From an uncultured Clostridia bacterium (lineage in GTDB: Bacteria; Bacillota; Clostridia; UBA1381), in NCBI GenBank assembly GCA_947628515.1, contig CANRAG010000007.1, positions 1 through 43,806 on the forward strand: a DNA stretch of 43,806 nucleotides, in the 5' to 3' direction. A program made the position numbers and the translations under genes. Positions 15,999 to 23,822 of this stretch are shown here, in pieces (the stretch's first letter is position 1; each line of letters opens with the position of its first letter). A model generated the notes under the pieces. It saw only the letters and a program-made list of their open reading frames with translations. It did not search any database and was not told the DNA's origin.

Positions 15999-16621
15999 GA
16001 GATTTGTATATTATAGGTGCCGGGGGATGTGGACGAGAGGTTTTGCAGTGGATTAAGGATTCTGGCACCGAATATAACATCATTGGGTTTCTTGATGATA
16101 ATCTTGAGGCTTTAGATGGTTTCCAATGCAGCCATAAAATAATATCAAAGATATCGGAGTATATTCCGAAAGGAAATGATGTATTTGTATGTGCAATAGC
16201 CAATCCCGATATTAAAGAAAAGATAACGACTTCTTTCATGGCAAAAGGTGCGCAATTTATTAATATAATCCATCCTACTGCTGTGATTGCCGAAACTTCT
16301 GAAATAGGAATTGGTGTTGTCGTTTATCCATATTGCGTTATATCGGATAATACAGAGATAGGTAATTTTGTTACGCTTAATCTTTATAATTCAATCGGGC
16401 ATGATGCAAAAATCGGTGATTACACAACGGTTTCCGCGCATTGTGATATTACAGGAGCAGTTAAAATAGGGAAAAAAGTATTTATGGGAACACATGTTTC
16501 AATAGTGCCTACAGTTAAAGTGCAGGATGAGGCGGTTCTGTGTGCCGGAAGTGTGGTTATGAATAACATAACAAAAGGCAAAAAGGTTCTCGGAAATCCG
16601 GCAAAAAAATTTGAAATATAA
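15995..16621 (+). CDS. epsM: EpsM/PglD-like sugar N-acyltransferase (left-handed beta helix)
   Basis: A 208-residue protein with a Rossmann-like UDP-sugar domain (LYIIGAGGCGREV) and a hexapeptide-repeat beta helix. The catalytic histidine is visible in NSIGHDAKIG (about His136), with the typical end KVLGNPAKKFEI. PglD/EpsM enzymes N-acetylate the UDP-4-amino sugar with acetyl-CoA. The next six genes make an acyl-ACP product, so a non-acetyl donor is possible; that is inference from neighbourhood. It is coupled to the priming transferase by ATGA. From here on the genes are clearly more AT-rich. Confidence 0.87.
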   Translation: MRDLYIIGAGGCGREVLQWIKDSGTEYNIIGFLDDNLEALDGFQCSHKIISKISEYIPKGNDVFVCAIANPDIKEKITTSFMAKGAQFINIIHPTAVIAETSEIGIGVVVYPYCVISDNTEIGNFVTLNLYNSIGHDAKIGDYTTVSAHCDITGAVKIGKKVFMGTHVSIVPTVKVQDEAVLCAGSVVMNNITKGKKVLGNPAKKFEI

Positions 16622-16630
16622 GGAGAAAGA

Positions 16631-17701
16631 ATGAATACGGTAAAAGTTAGCGGCATAAAGATTGAAGCTGTTTATGCATGTGTGCCCGATAATGTAATCG
16701 ATAATACAACAGCATGCAAGCCGTTATTCGGAGACAGTGTTGAAACTGTAATAAAAAGTACGGGTATAAACAAAAGATATGTTGTATCTGAAGGCATATC
16801 TTCTCTTGATTTATGTTGTGGCGCAGCTGAAAAACTCTTTTCGCAGACGGACATAAATAGAGAAGATATAGGCGCTGTAATATGTGTTACGTTTACACCG
16901 GAATATCTTATGCCATGTAATGCAATTGCGGCTCAGGATAGACTGGGCATAAATAGAGATGTTGCGGCGTTTGATATTGCTATAGCTTGTTCGGGTTATT
17001 GTTACGGATTATGGATAAGCTCAATTATGGCAAAAAGTCTCAATAAAAAAATATTGCTTCTCAATGGCGATGTCCAAAGCGTTTACACATCTCCCGAAGA
17101 TAAATCCACTGTGCCTGTTATGGCGGATGCAGGAACGGCGACTGTTATAGCGCCGTGCAATAATGATGATGATGAATGGTTATTCACTTTTTACTCAGAC
17201 GGATCACGTCGGGAAAGTTTGTATATCCCTGCGGGCGGCTCTAAAAATAGGATAAGTGACAAAGCAATACGCTATAACATATTGAAAGATGGAAGTAAAA
17301 TTCGTGATATAGATATACATATGGATGGATTTGAAATTTTCAAATTTGTTGCGCAAGATGTGAGTAAGCTGATAGATACATTCTTATTTGAAAACGGTAT
17401 AGATAAGGATGAAATTGACGTATTTGTGCCACACCAAGCTAATATATATATGATTCAGCAGCTGACACGAAAACTTAAGATAGATAAAGAGAAAATGTGG
17501 AAGGCGGGAGATGAATATGGCAACTCATCCTCATCTTCAGTACCGGTAACAATTGCGTCACAAAAGAACAAATACTTTAATAGTGGCAAGAAAAATATGT
17601 TGCTATCCGGATTTGGGGGAGGATTATCGGCGACTGTAGGATATATAACATTTTATGGCAGTACATCATGCGGGATTTTTCAATATTGCAAGAAAGGTTG
17701 A
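16631..17701 (+). CDS. 3-oxoacyl-ACP synthase III homologue (FabH-like)
   Basis: A 356-residue thiolase-fold protein with a complete Cys-His-Asn triad: Cys120 in IAIACSGYCYG, His268 in FVPHQANIYMI and Asn298 in EYGNSSSSS. FabH-type enzymes condense an acyl thioester with an acyl-ACP. The house-keeping fabH normally sits in a fatty-acid operon; here it is followed by an ACP and an FkbH-type enzyme, the set used for glyceryl-ACP condensation in tetronate pathways. The end overlaps the ACP region (TGATG at 17699-17703). The actual substrate is not known from sequence. Confidence 0.85.
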   Translation: MNTVKVSGIKIEAVYACVPDNVIDNTTACKPLFGDSVETVIKSTGINKRYVVSEGISSLDLCCGAAEKLFSQTDINREDIGAVICVTFTPEYLMPCNAIAAQDRLGINRDVAAFDIAIACSGYCYGLWISSIMAKSLNKKILLLNGDVQSVYTSPEDKSTVPVMADAGTATVIAPCNNDDDEWLFTFYSDGSRRESLYIPAGGSKNRISDKAIRYNILKDGSKIRDIDIHMDGFEIFKFVAQDVSKLIDTFLFENGIDKDEIDVFVPHQANIYMIQQLTRKLKIDKEKMWKAGDEYGNSSSSSVPVTIASQKNKYFNSGKKNMLLSGFGGGLSATVGYITFYGSTSCGIFQYCKKG

Positions 17702-17706
17702 TGAAT

Positions 17707-17922
17707 ATGGAAGAGAGGTTTTTAACATTTGTTGCAAAGCTGTTTAATGTAGATAGAGCGAACGTATCTCTTGATACTGAATATATGTCTCTTCCTGAAT
17801 GGGATTCGCTTATGCAACTAAGGCTTGTTATGGAGGTTGAAGCAGAATTTAGTTGTGAAATACCTATTGATGAGGTACCTAATCTTAATACCCTGAGAAA
17901 GTTCTACGAGTATGTTGAATAA
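17707..17922 (+). CDS. Acyl carrier protein (first of two)
   Basis: A 71-residue ACP with the phosphopantetheine serine Ser34 in LPEWDSLMQLRLVMEV and the expected helical pattern (EIPIDEVPNL, then FYEYVE). I start at the ATG 17707, 9 nt after AGAAAGG; the ATG at 17701 overlaps the upstream stop and is too close to the SD. It lies between the KAS III and FkbH genes and is the likely carrier of the glyceryl or condensed acyl group. It has D-S-L rather than the fatty-acid ACP context, so a dedicated ACP is likely. Confidence 0.85.
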   Translation: MEERFLTFVAKLFNVDRANVSLDTEYMSLPEWDSLMQLRLVMEVEAEFSCEIPIDEVPNLNTLRKFYEYVE

Positions 17923-17932
17923 GGAGCATATG

Positions 17933-19570
17933 ATGGACTGCATTTCCGTATTATCCAACATCAATCTTGAAATGTTAAAACAAATACTTAATAAGAAATA
18001 CGATATTTATACACCACCGGGTTATGGCGATGTGATAGGCGAGCTTATAAATAAGTCATCCGGGTTTTACAACATACGAAGTGAGTTTTGCTTTATATTA
18101 ATTGATGGATCAGATGAGTTTTCTGCATATTCCGAATGCAAATCGGGGAAGGAAAGACTTGATGAATATATTGATGTTATTGAACAGGCTGTTATACAAA
18201 ACAGAGAAAAATTGTTCCTCATAGCAAATATGGATATTCCTCAAAAACGTATTGGTCCGGTAAAAACAGTTCGGATAGAGCGATTACTTGAAGCATATTG
18301 GTATGATGAAATAAGCAGGTTACAAAGCACATATGATAATGCGGTAATATTTGATTTGAAAAATCTAATAGAAACTTGCGGGCGAGAGGATTTCTATTCA
18401 GTAAAATTGTGGTATATGGGCAGTATCCCTTATTCGCTTAACGGTATGAAGTTGATAGCCGAAGAGATTGACAGCATATTGAGCAGTTACAAGGGAAAAC
18501 GGCTTAAATGCCTTGCGATAGACCTTGACAATACGTTATGGGGCGGGGTTATCGGGGAAGAAGGGATAGAAGGAATTTTGCTAAGTGAGTCAAAAAACGG
18601 CGCAATATATTATGATTTGCAAAAGCGGATAAAAGAACTAAAGGATACGGGTGCTATTCTTATTATTTTGTCGAAGAATAATGAGGAAGATGTCGAACGT
18701 GTATTTAACGAGCATCCTCATATGGTGCTAAAAGACAATGATTTTGTTTGCAAGGCTATAAATTGGGAAAACAAGGCGGAAAATCTTTTCAAGTTAACGA
18801 AAGAAATTAATATTGGAATTGATTCGGTGGCTTTTCTTGATGATAATCCTGTTGAACGCGATATTATGAGGAATATTGCTCCGGATGTTACAGTTATTGA
18901 TTTTCCGAATGATATTACAAAGCTTAGTGATACATTGAGAGATGTATATAATAAAAGCTTTAGAGCATTTGAGCTAACAGATGAAGATAAAAAGAAAACA
19001 GTTGTGTATAAGCAGGAACTTACCAGAAAATCTGAGTCAAAACGATTTAAATCACTTGATGATTATATAAAATCACTTAAAATTGAACTGGATATGCATG
19101 AAATAGAAGATTCCGAAATAGAAAGAGTTTCTCAGCTAACACAGAAAACCAATCAGTTCAATCTGACAACAAAGCGTTATACAGTATCAGATATACTGGA
19201 AATGAAGGTTACAGGGCATAAAATATATACTGTTCACTCAAAGGACAAGTATGGAGACAGCGGTTTGATAAGTGTAATTATCATAAAGGTTGGTAATGAT
19301 ACCGCATATATCGACACATTCCTTATGAGCTGCCGTGTTATGGGGCGAAAAATAGAAAATGCGATTATAGGTAGACTTTGTGATGAGCTAAACAAAAAAG
19401 GCATTACGACAATTAATGCTGAATTTATAAGAACAGCTAAAAATAAGCCGGTTGAGTGTTTATATGATGATCTTGGGTTTAATCTTGTTTCCGAGAATGA
19501 TGCTGTTAAGAAGTATATTGCGAATACAGACAGTATATGTAAATATAGTCTGATAAGTTTTAAGGGGTAG
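17933..19570 (+). CDS. FkbH-type HAD-IIIC protein (glyceryl-ACP synthase-like)
   Basis: A 545-residue protein. The HAD core shows AIDLDNTLWGGVIGEEG (nucleophile about Asp197), LIILSKNNEEDV and VAFLDDNPVERD. An SGNH-like N-terminal region precedes it and a GNAT-like region ends it (DKYGDSGLISVI, MSCRVMGRKIEN). FkbH enzymes take the phosphoglyceryl group of 1,3-bisphosphoglycerate, dephosphorylate it and load it on an ACP. The ATG at 17933 has AAGGAG 6 nt upstream (17921-17926); the earlier ATG at 17912 has none. It follows the ACP directly. Some family members in sugar loci may use other substrates, so the glyceryl product is inferred. Confidence 0.85.
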   Translation: MDCISVLSNINLEMLKQILNKKYDIYTPPGYGDVIGELINKSSGFYNIRSEFCFILIDGSDEFSAYSECKSGKERLDEYIDVIEQAVIQNREKLFLIANMDIPQKRIGPVKTVRIERLLEAYWYDEISRLQSTYDNAVIFDLKNLIETCGREDFYSVKLWYMGSIPYSLNGMKLIAEEIDSILSSYKGKRLKCLAIDLDNTLWGGVIGEEGIEGILLSESKNGAIYYDLQKRIKELKDTGAILIILSKNNEEDVERVFNEHPHMVLKDNDFVCKAINWENKAENLFKLTKEINIGIDSVAFLDDNPVERDIMRNIAPDVTVIDFPNDITKLSDTLRDVYNKSFRAFELTDEDKKKTVVYKQELTRKSESKRFKSLDDYIKSLKIELDMHEIEDSEIERVSQLTQKTNQFNLTTKRYTVSDILEMKVTGHKIYTVHSKDKYGDSGLISVIIIKVGNDTAYIDTFLMSCRVMGRKIENAIIGRLCDELNKKGITTINAEFIRTAKNKPVECLYDDLGFNLVSENDAVKKYIANTDSICKYSLISFKG

Positions 19571-19573
19571 TAT

Positions 19574-19966
19574 ATGGAAATACATCATATAGGGTATGCT
19601 GTACGAGATATTGTAAGCTCTGCACAGGCTTTCAGAGATTTAGGTTATAAAGAGAGTTCCGGTATTGTTGATGATGTGGCAAGAAATATAAAAATCTTAT
19701 TCATGAAAAATTCCGAAGGGTATACAATAGAACTTGTCGAGCCTGTTAATGAAAGGGCTTCAGTATACAATGCGTTAAAGAAAAACGGAGAGGGACCGTA
19801 TCATATTTGTTATATTGTTGATGATATAGAGCATGCTTTAGATGAATTGAAGAAGAAAAAATATATGATTGTTTGTAAACCTCAGAAAGCGAAGGCAATA
19901 GATGATAAACTCGTCGCGTTCCTATACAACATTAGAGTGGGACTTATAGAATTAGTGGAAAGGTGA
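19574..19966 (+). CDS. VOC-family (glyoxalase/epimerase-like) enzyme
   Basis: A 130-residue VOC protein with four candidate metal ligands in the usual places: His5 (MEIHHIGYAV), Glu53 (YTIELVEP), His77 (GPYHICYIVDD) and Glu126 (VGLIELVER). This is a one-domain protein of two beta-alpha-beta-beta-beta modules, like methylmalonyl-CoA epimerase. Related proteins are encoded next to FkbH genes in acyl-sugar clusters, and an epimerase or lyase step on the acyl thioester is a reasonable guess. It starts 3 nt after FkbH and ends 4 nt before the second ACP. Confidence 0.8.
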   Translation: MEIHHIGYAVRDIVSSAQAFRDLGYKESSGIVDDVARNIKILFMKNSEGYTIELVEPVNERASVYNALKKNGEGPYHICYIVDDIEHALDELKKKKYMIVCKPQKAKAIDDKLVAFLYNIRVGLIELVER

Positions 19967-19970
19967 ATAT

Positions 19971-20189
19971 ATGGAAAAGTTTTTAGAGGAGATCGCAGAT
20001 ATTCTTGAAGTGGAACCTGAGGACATAACAATGGATACAAATTTTAGAACAGATATATCGGATTGGAGTTCAATGATGGGATTTTCAATCCTTGTTCTTC
20101 TTGAGGACGACTATGACGCAAGATTGTCGGTGGAAGATTTCATGAAGTGTGAAACAATATCTGATTTGTATAATGCAACATTGAAATAA
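19971..20189 (+). CDS. Acyl carrier protein (second)
   Basis: A 72-residue ACP-like protein with a central DISDWSSMMGFSILVLLED. Ser34 aligns with the phosphopantetheine serine, although the usual D-S-L is replaced by S-S-M. Acidic helices and the closing DFMKCETISDLYNAT fit the family. A second, different ACP inside six genes suggests that two acyl intermediates are held on separate carriers, as needed for a KAS III condensation. It starts 4 nt after the VOC gene. Confidence 0.8.
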   Translation: MEKFLEEIADILEVEPEDITMDTNFRTDISDWSSMMGFSILVLLEDDYDARLSVEDFMKCETISDLYNATLK

Positions 20190-20199
20190 GAGGTGGAAG

Positions 20200-20931
20200 A
20201 TGAATGAGTGCTATTTGGTAACCGGAGCGGGAGGAGGAATGGGACATGAGATCGCAAAGCAATTGCTTGATAAAGATAATTTTGTTGTTGTAAGTGATCT
20301 TTATGAAGACGTTCTAAAATCCATGTATTCAGAGTACGAAAGGTGTGTTATCATACCCCAAAATCTAATGGATGTTAATTCTGCGAAAGAGATTGTTTCG
20401 GCGGCAACAAAACGCTGCGGGAAGATAAAGGGTTTTGTTCACTGTGCAGGATTTGATAAGATGGCGGCAATAACGCAGAATAAGTATGATGACATAATCG
20501 GGCTCATGACAATCCATGCGATAATTCCTATACTTATATGTGGTCAGATTGCCAAAAAGATAAATCATGCCGATAGTTGCTCGATTGTATTGATATCGTC
20601 GGTTTCGGCTCATGAGGGAGCGGCAGGACATACTGCATATGCCGCTGCAAAGGGGGCAATAGAAGGATTTTTGAAGCCTGCGGCAGCGGAACTTGCAGAC
20701 AAGGGTATAAGGATAAATGTCATAGCGCCGGGAGTTGTGCAGACAAACATGTCTAAGGGTTGGATCGAAAAACTTGATGATAATCAACGAAAAAGACTTA
20801 ACGCACAGTATCCGTTCGGGCTTGGTAAACCGGAGTATATAAGGGATTTGATAGACTTTTTGCTAAGCGACAAATCAAAATGGATAACAGGGCAGACGAT
20901 AATAATTGACGGAGGTCGGCTTTGCAAATGA
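20200..20931 (+). CDS. Short-chain dehydrogenase/reductase (FabG-like)
   Basis: A 243-residue classical SDR: cofactor loop VTGAGGGMGHEIA (residues 7-19), HCAG at 81-84, catalytic Ser134, Tyr147 and Lys151 (TAYAAAKGAIEGF) and the end TGQTIIIDGG. It is likely to reduce a 3-oxo group on the ACP-bound product of the KAS III step, as FabG does. It closes the acyl cassette and starts 10 nt after the second ACP with a weak GAGGTGG site. The exact substrate is unknown. Confidence 0.87.
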   Translation: MNECYLVTGAGGGMGHEIAKQLLDKDNFVVVSDLYEDVLKSMYSEYERCVIIPQNLMDVNSAKEIVSAATKRCGKIKGFVHCAGFDKMAAITQNKYDDIIGLMTIHAIIPILICGQIAKKINHADSCSIVLISSVSAHEGAAGHTAYAAAKGAIEGFLKPAAAELADKGIRINVIAPGVVQTNMSKGWIEKLDDNQRKRLNAQYPFGLGKPEYIRDLIDFLLSDKSKWITGQTIIIDGGRLCK

Positions 20932-20990
20932 GTAATCATAGGAAGTATAATGATTGTTTTGGAAATCATGGAAATGTAGAGGATTTATAG
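20928..20990 (+). pseudogene. 20-codon ORF overlapping the SDR stop: possible stump of a lost gene
   Basis: ATG at 20928 overlaps the SDR stop as ATGA and reads MSNHRKYNDCFGNHGNVEDL before TAG. The GGAGG upstream is 12 nt away. The next real gene starts 23 nt after this ORF. The ATGA coupling suggests that a gene once started here. The peptide is not recognisable, so this is tentative. Confidence 0.25.
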
Positions 20991-21013
20991 GAATCGTAAA
21001 GGGATACAAATGT

Positions 21014-22150
21014 ATGAAAATTTGCTACATAACAACAATATCGCTGACTATTCGCGCCTTTTTTATTCCACAGCTTGAATATTTATCTGAGCATGGATAT
21101 GATGTTACGGTGATATGTTCGTATGATAAGAATTTACAAAACGATTTGGGAGATAACATAAAGTATATACCCATACATATAGATCGAGGTGTTTCACCAA
21201 AGACAATAATTAAATCCATAAAGAATTTAATCAAGGTTTTTAAAAAAGAAAATTTCGATTTGATTCAGTATTCTACTCCTAATGCTGCTTTTTGCGCCGC
21301 AATTGCAGCTATATTGACGAGAGTGCCTATAAGAAATTATCATTTGATGGGACTAAGGTACTTGGGAGCGGAGGGTATAGCAAGATTTATTTTAAAAAAA
21401 ATAGAGACAATAACTTGCAAGTTGTCTACACATATTGAATGTGTGACGAAATCAAATCTTGAATATGCAATAGCAGAAGGGATATTTCAACGAAAAAAAG
21501 CGGTAGTAGTAGGCAACGGAAGCAGTGGCGGAGTTGATTTGATTAGATTTGATGTGGGCAAACGGATAAAATGGAATAAAGAATTACGCCGGGAGTTAAA
21601 GATTGACGAGCATGATTTTGTTTTCGGATTTGTAGGAAGAATAACAAGAGATAAGGGAATCAATGAAATTCTCGAAGCCTTTTACAGATTAAATGGACAC
21701 TGTAAATTGTTATTAATAGGGACGCAGGAGGGGGTACATACACTTGACAAAAATCTGTGGGCAAAAGCAGCCAAGGATAAAGATATAATTTTTCACAAAA
21801 ATGTCAGTGATATAGAAAAATATTATGCCACCATGGATGTTTTGCTGTTACCAAGTTACCGTGAAGGCTTCGGTATGGTTATAGCGGAAGCTGCCGCTAT
21901 GGGTACTCCGGCAATTGTAAGCAATATACCGGGACCGGTTGATGTAATACGAGACGGAATAACAGCATATACAGTGAGCGCGAGAGATTCAGACAGTTTA
22001 AGGAAAACTATGCAAATGTTTTTGGACAATCCGAATAAAAGTAAGCAGATGTGCGCAGATTGCGTTGATTTCATAAAAAATACATTTGATAATAATATAT
22101 TATTTGAAAAAATATTGGAAAGAAAAAATGCGTTGATGTTAGACATATAA
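21014..22150 (+). CDS. Glycosyltransferase family 4 (GT-B)
   Basis: A 378-residue GT4 enzyme. The N-terminal domain begins MKICYITTISLTIRAFFIPQ; the C-terminal half has FGFVGRITRDKGINEILEAF, then YREGFGMVIAEAAAMGTPAIVS with the E-x7-E signature. Such enzymes add a sugar from a nucleotide donor to the lipid-linked repeat unit at the inner membrane face. The ATG at 21014 lies 9 nt after AAAGGGA; a longer TTG-started version at 20954 has no SD. Donor and acceptor cannot be told. Resembles EpsD-like transferases. Confidence 0.88.
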   Translation: MKICYITTISLTIRAFFIPQLEYLSEHGYDVTVICSYDKNLQNDLGDNIKYIPIHIDRGVSPKTIIKSIKNLIKVFKKENFDLIQYSTPNAAFCAAIAAILTRVPIRNYHLMGLRYLGAEGIARFILKKIETITCKLSTHIECVTKSNLEYAIAEGIFQRKKAVVVGNGSSGGVDLIRFDVGKRIKWNKELRRELKIDEHDFVFGFVGRITRDKGINEILEAFYRLNGHCKLLLIGTQEGVHTLDKNLWAKAAKDKDIIFHKNVSDIEKYYATMDVLLLPSYREGFGMVIAEAAAMGTPAIVSNIPGPVDVIRDGITAYTVSARDSDSLRKTMQMFLDNPNKSKQMCADCVDFIKNTFDNNILFEKILERKNALMLDI

Positions 22151-22170
22151 TTTCATGATTAGGAGCATAT

Positions 22171-23256
22171 ATGAAAAAGACAGTGGTATCATTAGTAAAA
22201 TACTTTGGCTTAATATATAATCTATATTTTTATATTTGCAGCGGATTTATTAACATATTGAGACACTTTGTCAAATCGGACGATAAACTTATTTTGTTTA
22301 ATAGCTTTGGAGGAAAAAAGTATGATGACAGCCCAAGAGCGATATATGAGACAATGTTATCGGACAAGCGATTTAATAATTATAAATTTATATGGGCGTT
22401 TCACGAGCCGAAAAACTTTTCGGTGCCGGGTGCAGAAAAAGTAAAAACAGATACATTCACATATTTTAAGATTGCATTAAAGGCAAGGTGTTGGATTACA
22501 AATTCAAGTATAGAACGAGGTTTGAATTTCAAAGGAAAGAAAACATTTTATTTTAATACTTGGCATGGTACACCCATAAAGTATATGGGAATGGATGTAT
22601 CTTCGTCGAATAAATCCTTTACTGGTAAGGGCCAACATAAATTTGATGTAATGACATCTCAAAGCGAATATGAAACCAATATATTTTCTAGAGTGTTTAA
22701 TATTCCACGAGAAAGGTTCCTTATGTGCGGCTTGCCGAGAAACGATAGGCTGACGAAATATACAGAGTCTGAAAAGTCTGTGATAAGAAAAAAATTTAAT
22801 GTACCCGAAGGGAAAAAGATTATATTATATGCGCCGACATTTCGTGAGTATGAAAGGGACAACACATTTGGTTGCATTTTGTCTCCGCCTGTGGATTTGG
22901 AGAAATGGGAACGAGCTTTGGGCGATAAGTATTGTCTTTTGTTCAGAGCGCATTATGAGGTCGTGAAGATCATGAATATGAAGGAAAACGACTTCATAAA
23001 GGATGTGTCGAATTATCCGGAACTAAACGACTTAATGATAGCAACGGATATTCTTATATCCGATTATTCAAGTATATTTTTTGACTTTTCAATCATGGAT
23101 AAGATAATGTTGCATTGCAGAGAAATTTGGAAAGTGCAATACGAAAATCGGAGAGAAGTTTTCCACGTCAAATGTAAAAAAAGGACTAAAAGACATTTAC
23201 AGATTGTATCATGTTGGGGAGGTAAATATCAATGTATAAATCATTTCCGATTATAG
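22171..23256 (+). CDS. TagF-like CDP-glycerol glycerophosphotransferase, 3' end probably frameshifted
   Basis: A 361-residue open frame with the TagF/TarF hallmarks NTWHGTPIKYMG, MTSQSEYETNIF, ILYAPTFREYER, LLFRAHYEV and LISDYSSIFFDFSIMDK. Such enzymes move glycerol-phosphate from CDP-glycerol. After residue about 313 the present frame turns into an unusual Arg/Lys/Cys-rich tail. The +1 frame is open from about 23108 to a TAA at 23237-23239 and reads KGLKDIYRLYHVGEVNINV, a more natural ending that would overlap the next start by only 8 nt. A 1-nt indel near 23106-23125 is likely (real, or an assembly error). Polysaccharide-locus members often add glycerol-phosphate side groups. Confidence 0.8.
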   Translation: MKKTVVSLVKYFGLIYNLYFYICSGFINILRHFVKSDDKLILFNSFGGKKYDDSPRAIYETMLSDKRFNNYKFIWAFHEPKNFSVPGAEKVKTDTFTYFKIALKARCWITNSSIERGLNFKGKKTFYFNTWHGTPIKYMGMDVSSSNKSFTGKGQHKFDVMTSQSEYETNIFSRVFNIPRERFLMCGLPRNDRLTKYTESEKSVIRKKFNVPEGKKIILYAPTFREYERDNTFGCILSPPVDLEKWERALGDKYCLLFRAHYEVVKIMNMKENDFIKDVSNYPELNDLMIATDILISDYSSIFFDFSIMDKIMLHCREIWKVQYENRREVFHVKCKKRTKRHLQIVSCWGGKYQCINHFRL

Positions 23257-23702
23257 ATTTTTTAAGGCAGCGGTTCCAGCATTTTAACTATAATAAATAT
23301 TGGCGTATGCGTAATTATATACAGAACCATAAAGAGAAAAATATATGGTGTAAAATAAGAGCATGGTTCTATTTGTTACGGATTAAAAGGATGGATGCTT
23401 ATAATAACGCATCATTTGGAACACATATAAGTAAATGTGCATATTTTAAGTCTCCGCCGTATCTTCCACATGGAATCAAAGGAATTATTATATCAAATCA
23501 AGCCGTAATAGGTAAAGAAGTGACAATTTACCATCAAGTAACTATTGGAGGAGGGAAAGATGGTGGTTCACCTGTAATAGGAGATTATTGTTTGATTGGC
23601 CCCGGAGCGAAGATTATTGGTGGAATTCGAATAGGAAATAATGTAAAAATAGGCGCAAATTGTGTTGTAGTTAAGGATATACCGGAAAACCAGTGGTTGT
23701 AA
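23232..23702 (+). CDS. CysE-like hexapeptide O-acetyltransferase, truncated by a frameshift
   Basis: A 156-residue left-handed beta-helix protein: FGTHISKCAYFKSPPYLPHG, then TIYHQVTIGGGKDGG and GPGAKIIGGIRIGNNVKIGANCVVVKDIPEN, typical of serine O-acetyltransferase-like enzymes of capsule loci. The frame stops early with QWL. The +1 frame from about 23693 reads VVVSRPRIILHEE and ends at TAG 23732-23734, which is the expected ending of the family, so one base seems to be missing near 23690. GGGGAGG before the ATG at 23232 supports the start. Activity may persist since only the last residues are lost. It overlaps the end of the TagF-like gene. Confidence 0.75.
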   Translation: MYKSFPIIDFLRQRFQHFNYNKYWRMRNYIQNHKEKNIWCKIRAWFYLLRIKRMDAYNNASFGTHISKCAYFKSPPYLPHGIKGIIISNQAVIGKEVTIYHQVTIGGGKDGGSPVIGDYCLIGPGAKIIGGIRIGNNVKIGANCVVVKDIPENQWL

Positions 23703-23822
23703 GCAGACCAAGAATTATTCTCCATGAAGAATAGAAAAAGTCGTTTCATAAATCGTTAATAAACCGATGACATTTATTTAATGCTGCTGTTAATTCATTT
23801 TATGATAGAAAGGTGATTATTT

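Noticed and set aside
16631..17701. Calling the KAS III homologue the housekeeping fabH
   Set aside because: It lies in a polysaccharide locus between an N-acyltransferase and an FkbH/ACP pair, with no fatty-acid genes near.
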